64,000 bases of DNA, from assembly GCF_035222375.1 (NCBI RefSeq), contig NW_026946366.1, positions 682,001 to 746,000 on the forward strand, written 5' to 3'. Each line of letters begins with the position of its first letter. Position 1 is the stretch's first letter. A program made the translations under genes and the position numbers. Positions 12,101 to 21,346 of this stretch are shown piece by piece. The stretch is from Podospora pseudocomata. Lineage: Eukaryota > Ascomycota > Sordariomycetes > Sordariales > Podosporaceae. The notes beneath the pieces were generated by a model. The model saw nothing but the letters and a program-made list of their open reading frames with translations. It was not told the DNA's origin and ran no database searches.

Positions 12101-12519
12101 TGCGGCTAGAGATGATATCTAATCAGAAGGAGACTGCGTGTGTACATGCTGTTGTTGTGGGTCGCCAGGGTTATCTCCCAGTTAGCACAGGAGCAAAATG
12201 GTCTTTGCGGGAATGGATCGACTGCAGCGATGCGCCAACAAGAGCACGTTGCTGAAGCTCATCGATGAAAGGGCACCCAGTGAGCACACCAACCAGTCGC
12301 TCTCGAAAAGAAATCCTCCCAGAGCGTGGGGACTGGTATCCCCGGAGACAGAAAGGTCAGGAGCGGGGAAGATGACCGCGTCCCTGGCAGTGCTTTTTAT
12401 GGGTAAGCCGCCTCCATCTTGTTCACGTTGAGCCATATATGGCACCTGGGATATTTTTACCGACTTTTAAAACAGGTACTGTGGTGGTTGGCGTTGTTTT
12501 TGGATTCCTTTTGCTATAG
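9108..12519 (+). pseudogene. NACHT/NLR (STAND) pseudogene
   Basis: The start MDPATAIGVVSCILSFVTFA matches a common NLR N-terminal domain and stays open to about 9547, where a GTTCGT donor and a CTAAC branch region follow. Downstream are a Walker A segment (AGKLGCGKSTLMQLL, near 10030), a Walker B-like VVHALDEYQD near 10490 and the typical ICIASRPEPVFQNKFS near 10585, then a helical C-terminal region that can be followed to a hydrophobic stretch, VVVGVVFGFLLL, near 12480. These pieces lie in different frames and are cut by several stops. Many of the stops are TAG where relatives would have Gln or Trp codons, as C-to-T or G-to-A change produces. The gene cannot make a full NLR. Live relatives trigger cell death on non-self or pathogen cues. 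Confidence 0.8.
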
Positions 12520-14134
12520 AGGCCCATCATACACAGAAAAATGAGTTGGATCTTCGGAAAGCCTTGTCCACTCTTAAAAGAACCTTTCAATCACCCCGCA
12601 GCCACCTTCTCGCCAAACCTTTTGCTTCTGCCGTAGAGGGACAGGTGAACTTGGTGTGGGGGGATGAGAGCATTGGGCATAGAAGCCCAAAGATGTCAAC
12701 TACGGGACATATTGAGACTTTTAGTCTGGAGACACCAAGGGTCTAATTAAGGAGGGGAGGAAGAAATGGATGGGAGGACAACAGTGGAATGCTGGAGCGG
12801 AGCGAAGCTCAAATAGCCAGAGGGGGGGTGCGCTAGTATAACTTCACTATCTATAGGTATGTAACTTCAAGACATCTTCATGAACCTTCAAGATTGGTTG
12901 TCATGACAACGTGGACCCCAGCCCAAATAGCCCCTGAACCCCTGAAAGCAAAAGTGGGGACCTGGGGACAAAGTCTTCAGCGCGGTTGTATTCGAGGTAT
13001 ATACAGAAGAAGCTTGTGTGGGGCACCTGATAAAGGGCCCGGGTTTCACCAGACCCACACCTATTTGCTCTAAAGGTGGATTTTCCTATTTGTTTCCTTT
13101 TGAACTGAACAACTAACAGCTTACTGTAATAACTTTGGCCCTTATCTTCGCAGGCAGTGACTATCCTTGGCCACCGCCCCACAGCTTGTCATAGGATTTA
13201 TGCGCTGTAAAAGTTGTTGGCCTTGGATATTGTATACGAGGTTGCTCCGGGAATAAGTCGATGCAGCGGGCTGCATTGAACTTCGTGTAACGGCCGCCCG
13301 GAGATCGACTGTTGTGAGCTATGACGTCGAGTAGCTGTCTTCAACTGATGGTATCTAAGCTCATCAGCAATGTTGACTGTCTGAAAATTGAATCAAGATG
13401 TATTGTGCGGATTGAGATAGTTTTATTGTTACGTTGTATTTTGTTTTTATAGTTGAACGATGGAGAAAGATGAACTTATCTCTTTGATAATATTAATATT
13501 CATTCCTCTTCTGCCTTGGTATATCTCAAGCATTCGAGACTCATGTGCGCGCATCCTTGCTGCGGTTAGGCACGACGACCAAGTGCCAAGACGTGAAGAT
13601 CGTATTCTAGTTAAAGATGGACCTCGTGATATTTCGAAGGATGATGCCCGGGCTTTGTTGGCCGGATAGTGCGTGTAATCAACCGATGTTACGCTGCAGC
13701 TGCGTTCGTTTGTAGCTCCACTCAACGCACGCCAATCTAGGCACTTGACACGAGATCAAATGATAGGAAAAATATGGGAAGCTCGGCGGTGTTACTCAGC
13801 ATGTTCATCGATATACGAGATCCTGCGGAGTTGAGAGTCACATTCCACTTTACTCCTTCTGTACTGTTGTCAGACGTACTGATCATGTTACACCCACTAA
13901 ACTCTACGGCCGCTCATCCGTGAGAGACCGAAACAAGCTTTCACTTTACGAACTTCAAGTTCCACGACAGTTCGGTCACCTCACAATTTTCCGTATTCGG
14001 GAGCACCGCGTGGCTGATCGTGTTGCTGAATTTGCTTGCTGGAAGTCCCTGGATTTGACGCTGCACAGCAAGAGACCCTGTATTCGGGGCTTAGCTGACA
14101 TCATGAAGCGCGTAGACTAAGGGGGCCCGCCGAA
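12520..14134. other. Gene-poor stretch after the NLR pseudogene
   Basis: The first few hundred bases may be further decayed NLR 3' sequence. A 69-codon frame at 13460-13669 begins with a hydrophobic segment (ISLIILIFIPLLPWYIS) and then becomes charged; it is too short and isolated to call a gene. I see nothing else of note. Confidence 0.3.
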
Positions 14135-14141
14135 TATAAAA
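14135..14141 (+). promoter_or_regulatory. Probable TATA box for the secreted protein at 14260
   Basis: TATAAAA lies about 120 bases upstream of ATG 14260, followed by a CA-rich, CT-rich leader typical of strongly expressed fungal secreted-protein genes. Confidence 0.5.
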
Positions 14142-14259
14142 ACGTCATCACAGCCACTCTGACTCGCAATTAACTCCGCACCACAACGCTCTTGAGCATC
14201 TTACATCAACAACAACTACCAGCTACCTACATACCTACCTATTCCCACAAATCTTTGTT

Positions 14260-14664
14260 ATGGCTCCTATCTCTCTTCTCACCATGGCGCTTATGCCTCT
14301 GCTCGCCCTTGCCATGCCCAGAGCTATCCCCGCGACAGCGTCCGCAGTCGATGTACCTGGCAACGTTTTAGTCTGTACTGGCGAAAATTACATGGGAGAA
14401 TGCCAAACCGTTCAGTTTAATATCGAATATCCTGGCGAATGCCTGCCTATTCCGGAGCCGTTCAAGAACAACGTGGGGTCATTCAAGCCAGACCGTGGTG
14501 CCATCTGCCGTCTTTTCGCCGCCGATCGGCCAGATTGCACAGGCTCCGGTCTCTCGATCTTGTATTACCCTGGTCAGGCGGATCTTCTGACGAACAATGG
14601 AGAATATATTGCCGGGCATGAGGCGACCTATTGGAGGTGCCAGACGTGCACTGGCTGCACCTAA
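14260..14664 (+). CDS. Small secreted Cys-rich protein, crystallin-like pattern
   Basis: A single-exon 134-residue protein with a clear signal peptide (MAPISLLTMALMPLLALAMP). The mature part has eight cysteines, ending CQTCTGCT. The order VLVCTGENYMGECQ, then CLPIPEPFKNNVGSFKPDRG, then CRLF resembles the beta/gamma-crystallin-like or SSCRP secreted proteins of ascomycetes, where a GxC strand is followed by an N-x-V-S-F turn. There is no GPI signal. It is likely extracellular; roles as an antimicrobial protein or effector are possible but not shown. The TATA box and CA-rich leader support expression. Confidence 0.75.
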   Translation: MAPISLLTMALMPLLALAMPRAIPATASAVDVPGNVLVCTGENYMGECQTVQFNIEYPGECLPIPEPFKNNVGSFKPDRGAICRLFAADRPDCTGSGLSILYYPGQADLLTNNGEYIAGHEATYWRCQTCTGCT

Positions 14665-14935
14665 GCGCAGAGTGTGATGAGTTAGTAGGTAAGTACCAGA
14701 CTCGGTCCAACTTTCAGGCAAGGTAAAGAGCTAACCACCTGGGAGCTAGAAGTATGTGGAGTGAGTCACGACAGTGATACTTCAGCTCGGAAACTATTGT
14801 TATGGGATATGGGGATATGCATGTATATGAGATGACGATGAGGCTTATGAAGACTTGATATAGATTTAATGTAATAATGCTCATTTACAACAGAGATTCT
14901 CTGTTCTTTGGTCTTCCACGTGAAGATCCGTTGGC

Positions 14936-15822
14936 TCATACCGACCCTTCAAAAGCCTTGACATACAATACCGCCGCCACAGCAGCAACACTCCCCAGCA
15001 AAGCCATTTGCACACCCTCCCACACAGCTCTTCTCAACCCTTCTCTTGCCAACGTCTTCCTCAACAACATCCTTGTCATTCCTTGTCAGAATAAAGTCCT
15101 TCCCAAAGCCAAAGAGAAACAAAGCGACCACACAAACCCCAAAGCTCCACGCTAATCCCACATGTATATTCTCCATACCGAAAAAGAAGTACGGAAACAG
15201 GAGCAGTATCCCCCCAAGTAAATAACCAAAAGACACAGCCAACCCTGCCACAATGGGACTCTCCTTTATCTCCTCAGCGGCCTTCTCCTCGGAGTCTTGA
15301 CACCGGCGACGAGAAGGAAGCAGCCCATCGCTGCTTGATACCTCCTCTTTCTCTCCATCTTCCGCCTCCTCCGCTGGTGGTGACGAAGACCTGGTAGAGG
15401 TAGAAGAAGGGCGAGCAGCTAGATAGCCGCCAATTCCCATGCTGATGCTACCTGCACAGATCTCCGCCATGCCGGCATAGATTACTGTGCGGGTATTCCC
15501 AGTGAGGATAGGCCTGCTGCGAGGGCAAAGGGAACGATGAGGCCATGTGCGAAGCCGAAGGTGAAGTTTGAGAGGAAAGAAGCGAGTGTTATGGTGGGCA
15601 TGGTAAAGGTTGAGGGGGAGGTGATGAGCTCGGGGAGGTCGGTTACTGTAATTGGGAAGAGGAAGAGTCTGAAAACCGTTCCGTGGAGAGGGATCTTTTG
15701 TGGAAAGAGGAGGAGATGGGGATTGATTCGTAGATTGGGATGTTGTTCTCAGAGGTGGACGGAGAGTCACCTCTGATGATGCGGCTGAGCTTTTGGGACA
15801 AGGATGCTTGTGGTTGTGACAT
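14936..15822 (-). pseudogene. CCC1/VIT1-type vacuolar iron/manganese transporter, frame-broken
   Basis: Three frames together read as one CCC1-family protein. From ATG 15822 (MSQPQASLSQKLSRII) an N-terminal tail leads to GFAHGLIVPFALAAGLSSLG. A different frame carries NTRTVIYAGMAEICAGSISM and, after an acidic cytosolic loop, SPIVAGLAVSFGYLLGG. A third carries WEGVQMALLGSVAAVAAVL and ends KAFEGSV at 14936. CCC1 proteins import Fe2+ and Mn2+ into the vacuole. The switch after SSLG fits one missing base in a GGGAA context; another shift lies near 15070, and the N-terminal junction near 15640 is also out of frame. The translated parts are otherwise well conserved, so this is either a very recent pseudogene or a gene damaged by assembly indels. 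Confidence 0.75.
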
Positions 15823-16575
15823 GTTGTTGGGGAGGAAAGTTTTATATCAGTGTGGAAGAGTGAAATTCGGGAAGTATCAAGGGACGGCTGATGAGGTCAG
15901 GAATGAGGGAAGCCCGTCATCTTTCTAATCTCTTGTCCAGAGCACATCTGTAGCTGGAAGCATTTCCTGTCCATCAGAAGACTCTGACACCAAGCCATGA
16001 CATCCAACCACTACCATCTCATCCGCGGCTGTCCTGCAAAGGCATTGAAAATGCATGTAATGCCATCGGTTCAGCCATCCCCCACGTCCATGACATGCCC
16101 TTTGTCAGGTGCCCCACATGATTGTTATTGAGTTATGGCGCGATGAGAGAGGCGCATCGTACATACAACATTGAGTGTTATCAACACCGCATAGGAAGTT
16201 CCTGCGAATGTGTAGATAGTTGCATTCAGACTAGGCCTGAGGCCTTTAAAGATGGCGTCGAAGTAGAAGATCTCCTTACACGTGCGTCGAAGTTGGGAAT
16301 GTCATTTGTCGTCCGTACTGGAATCGAGCACGGAATACTGCAACTGGGAATATCAGAATCACATTTTAACTCGATTTAAAATTAGTTTACAGTTTCTGAA
16401 ATATCGGGAGACAGTTGCTATAAAAGCGCTAAACTATATCCATTTAATCCGTTTGCTTTATCTACTACACTCCCAGTCTCCCATTGTATATTCGTTTTCT
16501 CAATGGCTTCGTACTTACCCAATTCCTTAGCATTAGCCGCTACCATTACGGGCCTGATCACTGCAGTAAAATCAT
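15823..16575. other. Gap without recognised gene
   Basis: This is the 5' flank of the CCC1-like gene, then moderately AT-rich sequence up to the LTR-like repeat. A 26-codon frame (MASYLPNSLALAATITG) abuts the repeat at 16502; it could be remnant element sequence but is too short to assign. Confidence 0.3.
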
Positions 16576-16854
16576 TGTTGTGACCTTCCGGTAGGAGGGT
16601 CCAGTTGGGAGGCTTCCGGAGGCTCACCTGGAGGCTCCAAGCGTGGCTCACTGCGCAGACACCGGAGGCACACGGGAGTGAGACTCTTGGAGAGAGTCTC
16701 TGGCAACGGAGGATGCGGAGTGACTCGAAATGACCGGTATTCTTATGGGAAAAGCAGCTTCGAAGGGTCACGCAACATGCTCCGGTGCCGTGGAAATAAG
16801 GAAATGAAGGAAAGAAATGACACTGAAATAAACAGGCAAGACAAAAGAATGATA

Positions 16855-18714
16855 ACGTGTGTGATAAGCGAACGGGACAGACAAGCGAGCGGGACACTTT
16901 TTTCGCGACGCGTCTCCTGTTCACAAAACATCAAATTTCTCCACAAACTATTATGGCAACTCCTTCCTACGAAGCCAGGATGAACTTAGCCCTCGAAGCT
17001 ATGCAAAAGGATAAGAAATTAAGTATCCGAGCTGCAGCAAATATCTACAATGTCGAGAAAACAACCCTCCATAACCGACGCAACGGTAAACTTTCACGAA
17101 GCGATATTCCAGCCAATTCGCGTAAGCTCACGGACCTAGAAGAGCAAACGCTTGTTCAATATATAATTGAGCTATGTGCACGCGCATTTCATCCTCGGTT
17201 TTGTTACGTGGAAGATATGGCCAACCGATTGTTGCGCGAACGCGACGCGCCCCCTGTTGGTATACGATGGGCTCACAACTTCGTCAAACGCCAGCCAGAA
17301 CTTCGGACGCGATTTACGCGTAAATACGACTACCAGAGGGCTAAATGCGAAGATCCAAAGATTATCCGCGAGTGGTTTGCCCTTGTATATAATGTCAAGG
17401 TCAAATACGGCATCCTCGACGACGATTCGTACAATTTTGACGAGACTGGGTTTATGATGGGCATTATCGTCGCCATTATGGTCGTTACAACTTCTGATGG
17501 CCGTGGTAAGGCCAAACAGGTCCAGCCTGGCAATCGTGAGTGGGCTACAGTTATTCAGGGAGTGAATGCTCTGGGTTGGGCTATCCCACCATTCATCATC
17601 TTGGCCGGGCAATATCACCTCGCCAATTGGTATCAAGAATGCAACCTCCCAGCCGACTGGCGCATCGCAACCACTGAGAACGGCTGGACTACCAATGCAG
17701 TAGGCCTAGATTGGATCAAGCACTTCGATTTCCACACGGTATCTCGTACGAAGGGCAAATATCGGCTGTTAATCCTGACGGCCACGAGAGCCACCACTCC
17801 GAAGAATTCGAAACCTACTGCCAGGAGCACAACATTATTACACTATGTATGCCTCCGCACTCCTCCCACCTACTTCAGCCATTGGATGTTGGCTGTTTTG
17901 CGCCATTGAAGAAGGCGTACAGTCGCCAGATTGAGCAGTTGATGCGGATGAACATCACACACATCAGCAAGTTGGAGTTTCTTTGTGCATTTAGAGAAGC
18001 GTTTTTTGCTTCGATCACAGAAAAGAATATCCAGGGAGGTTTTGCTGGAGCTGGCCTTGTGCCGTACGACCCAGAGAGGTTGCTTTCTAAGCTGGATGTA
18101 CGGCTCCGGACTCCAACACCCCCATCCTCAAGGCCGGGCACGGCACTACCTTGGCTCTCCCAAACGCCACACAACCCTCGAGAAGCAAACTCACAGTCAA
18201 AGCTTATTAAAACTCGCATTTCCAACCATCAAGGCAGCTCTCCCACCTCCATGCTAGCCGCTGTGGACCAGTTTACTAAGGGAGCAATGGCAATAATGCA
18301 CGAGGTGGCCCTTCTCCGTACAGAAAACTCTTCGCTACGTAAGGCCAATGAGGGGCTTAGTAAGAGACGGAGAGCCAAAAAAACACGTGTGAGGCTTGGA
18401 GGGTCACTTACTGTACAAGAGGCACAGGATCTACTGGATCAGAAGGCTGTGGGCGAGCAAGTAATCCAGGAAAACCGACAGAATGGTGGTTGTGCACGGG
18501 GGTCTCGTACGAAGATTCGGTGCTGTGGTGTGTGCGGCAAGCCTGGCCATAATGCACGCACGTGCAAGGAGGCTGCAGAATCGTCTGATTCATCAATATC
18601 TGATAGAGTTATTGTGGTTTCCTAGTGTTGTGGTTGTGTAATTGAGGGTAGTTGTGGTAGGGTAGTAGAAAGTGTCCCGCTCGCTTGTCTGTCCCGTTCG
18701 CTTATCACACACGT
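16855..18714 (+). mobile_element. Fot1/Pogo-type DNA transposon (Tc1/mariner superfamily)
   Basis: An 1,860-bp element with perfect 46-bp terminal inverted repeats beginning ACGTGTGTGATAAGCG, flanked by TA on both sides (16853-16854 and 18715-18716), as expected for this superfamily. Each inverted repeat holds two near-identical 12-mers, GCGAACGGGACA and GCGAGCGGGACA, likely transposase-binding sites. One transposase gene fills the interior. The element is inserted in an older LTR-like repeat. Its identical ends argue for recent insertion, although the transposase frame is broken once. Confidence 0.9.
16953..18625 (+). pseudogene. Fot1-like transposase with one frame change
   Basis: ATG 16953 opens MATPSYEARMNLALEAMQKD, a helix-turn-helix Psq/CENPB-type DNA-binding region. 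The DDE core shows the first Asp in YNFDETGFMMG and the stretch KQVQPGNREWATVIQGVNAL. Near 17770-17785 the frame shifts by one missing base; beyond it the second Asp context (DGHESHHS) and the third (QPLDVGCFAPLKKAY) are intact. The C-terminus ends with a CCHC-type knuckle, CCGVCGKPGHNARTC. All catalytic Asp residues are present, so a single indel, real or from assembly, separates this from a full-length transposase of about 555 residues. Confidence 0.85.
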
Positions 18715-18851
18715 TATCACTTGTGTTCAATGATTAAAGATAGATGGGGAGTTCTGGTGAGAGCGTCCCAAGGCAAGGCCTTTTAAACCACGGAATCGAG
18801 GGTCCCGGGACCCAGTGTGATCATCCACCTGTGGCTCGGAGGGTCACAACA

Positions 18852-19964
18852 GTTATGCTTCTTCTTTATCATATGAGGCAGCTCCCATGATGACTTTACC
18901 GCGGTGGCTAAGCCCGCGAGAGCGGCAGCTGACTGTGACAAGGGCTGTAATATCAGGGCTTGGAACTTCATGGTTCAATTCAGCCTAATGATCTTCAATG
19001 GCCTCGAAGAGCGTGATGAGGAAGAAGAAGGTCTAGGAATACAGACAGATCTCAGAGACGCGTATTTATCCATCGTCAGGTGGTCCGTGCCCAGTGGCCT
19101 CAAGCCGCTGCCAAGTTCCTCAATATCTCAGGTTGGCCAATATCATCTTCTTAATAACCGCGAAGCCTGTGATCGTCTTCCTCACTTTGACTACTGGTTC
19201 ACAGCGTGCAGTTACCCCTTCTTTCAGTGGCATCGACGGTGTTGTTGGCCGTGTTCACGGTGGTTAGTTCGTTGACGTGTGACACTGACGCCCAAGAACT
19301 GGGTAAAGTATGAAGCTATAGAGATACTGGTACCGGTAGTTGAATGAGAGTAGAGTGGATAAGCAAAGCGGGAATGAATGTGTCACCGTGCCAACCAAGG
19401 ACTAGGTAAGGTTTCTTGTTATTGCACGAAGGAGAGAGAGAGAGGAGCGAAGCTCTCTCCGAACTAGAGACGTGCTCTGCTGTATGACTAAGCCGCTATC
19501 CCTCAAGGTTGGTCTGGTGCGGTGACAGAATGGAGGTAACTGCGGGCGTTTTGTACTTACCGACCCTTACGTAGTGTTAAATGCTATAAAGCGATTTGAA
19601 ATCAACCTAAATAGGCAGCGAGTCAAGTACTGATTATTTTCGAGGTCAACTGAAACTACAAAACCTAGTGTTGTGTGGGTAGCCACAACTGGCTCCATAA
19701 GGAGCTTGGACCAACCTGGGCTTGTTTGTTTGGGTCTGCAAGATTTCTTGGTTTGCCTTTCCATAGTTAATATCAATCAACACTTTTATACCAACACCTA
19801 GTAAAGTGAGGAGGGGTTACACGCTGCACAGTTTTGACCACAGTCTCACACTAAGTGTGTGCACTGTGTGGGTCACGCTTTCACCAGTCACTTATTTATA
19901 CTCCTACCTGGTTTCTTCCTTCTCTTCTATACCTTAGAATCAACGATAGTAAAGTAATCTGCCA
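18852..19964. other. Gene-poor, probable repeat debris
   Basis: Contains a GA-rich simple repeat near 19431-19447 and stretches with promoter-like TATTTATACTC near 19897. No protein similarity is recognised. Retroelement debris is possible but I cannot define ends. Confidence 0.25.
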
Positions 19965-20732
19965 TTAGTGGTCCTGCCTTTTCGTGACAGGAGGGAGGGG
20001 AGCGCCGCCCGTTACCCGGTTCTTCCTCCAGCACCTTGTCGAAGTCGTCGTCCGTGGAACCCATCGAGCGCACGAGAGCAGCTTGCGCCTTGGGCATTTC
20101 TCTTCAGCTTCACCATCCTTCATGACAGTTGACGTAGCTTCGAGCGGAGCGATGGCACCGTCTGCAGGGCTGGCTGTGCTGGGCTCTGCTTCCTCTTCAT
20201 CACTCTCCCTGGCATATCAAGTTTGGCCAACCGCTTAATTTATGTCACCTTGGTGGCCATCTTCGCGTTCCGTATACCGCTGCTCATGTTGACGACGGAG
20301 CTCTTCTTCGTCCCCCCGTTGCAACCTCCACTGCCATCTGACTGCATCACGCTCACGTCCACTTTGCTCTGCCAGCTGCTGCCGCGCCGCTTCTCGTATT
20401 GCCTGACTCGCATTATTTGCTGGCCCCGTCCCATTTTGTCTCCGACGCTCTTCCCGCGTATGGAGCCTTAGTTCCGCCCAGATCTGGAATATCTGGTCGT
20501 CGTCTTGGAGACGTCGTTCCTGCTCCTGCCGTCTCCTTTCTTCCCGCTCTTCCTGAGCTTCAAGATGTGAATATGCCCAGTCCTGGAGCTCCTTCTCCTC
20601 CTTTCGAAGTCGCTCTCGCTCTTCGCGCTGTTGAGACTCTAACGTCTCTCTCTCTTGACGGCCGCGTTCCACTTGCTGCTGAAGCTGTATTTGCGGCTAA
20701 ACTGATGAAGAGCTAGTATGTAATTCAGCCAT
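19965..20732 (-). pseudogene. Decayed Glu/Arg/Gln-rich coiled-coil ORF, origin unknown
   Basis: One frame starting at ATG 20732 (MAELHTSSSS) runs through a long charged heptad-like region (RQERETLESQQREERERL) and then an acidic Ser-rich part (RESDEEEAEPSTASPADG) before ending at 19965. It is interrupted about three times, so it is not intact. It lies among repeats. It may be a structural gene of a mobile element or a host coiled-coil gene; nothing decides between them. Confidence 0.25.
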
Positions 20733-21346
20733 GCTGAATATCCGATGCCTCCGCTGCCGACTAAGCGAGCGCAAAGAACCGTAGGCGCGGATCTCATTGT
20801 CACTTACCGTAGTTTCTGAGTGTTGTGCGGCTACACGCTACAGGGACATGATCTGATGCACACTGTCAATTGGGCCCACTCTTAAGGAATTAAGATCTTG
20901 GCAGTGGGACCTGGGCCACTGGGTTCGACAACACCAGAATTGACACCCCCCATATACTATTTGACACATACCAGCGGGAACGCCGCCAATCACGATGCTT
21001 CGAAATATGCGCGGTAGCGGCCTGCCCTCCAGGCGCCAACACAAACAAAAATGCGCAGCGTGCGGGGCGAGTGACCCATGCAAACGCAACACCTTGACAA
21101 CGGCGACTACAATAACCAGCTTCAACCTCCTCAATCAGACCGACCGGGATTCACGCTACGAACTCGACAGCTACTTACGGTAGATAGTTCTCGCCTGTCT
21201 AGCAGCTACCCCATTTCACCTGTTGATATACTGTGCCTCCAGTCCCGCGAACATTAGCTGTCCGCTCGCGCGACTGGTTGCCGCACCGCCGAACATTTAA
21301 TTCGTATGAATCGCTGCCGAGAGAGCTGAACCTGGCTGCCTGTGTA
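20733..21346. other. 5' flank of the HET-NACHT-WD40 gene
   Basis: No gene seen. Upstream in-frame codons exist from 21233, but the conserved HET start is at 21347, so this stretch is taken as leader and promoter. Confidence 0.35.

Larger units (their letters stand above)
16576..18851. repeat. Solo-LTR-like repeat, copy 1 (split by a DNA transposon)
   Basis: The block starts TGTTGTGACC and ends with its exact inverse, GGTCACAACA. Without the transposon at 16855-18714 it is about 414 bp. Most of it matches the block at 25953-26329 (for example TGACCTTCCGGTAGGAGGGTCC at the left and CCACCTGTGGCTCGGAGG at the right). TG...CA ends and no coding potential suggest a solo LTR of a retrotransposon, family unassigned. 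It appears to be an old fossil copy. Confidence 0.6.

Noticed and set aside
13460-13669. Possible 69-residue membrane peptide
   Set aside because: Short, isolated, no homologue recognised and no supporting promoter or splice signals.
14949-15770. A single 273-codon gene in one frame for the iron transporter
   Set aside because: Its N-terminal part and last 40 codons are out of frame relative to the conserved CCC1 pattern; the conserved parts lie in three frames.
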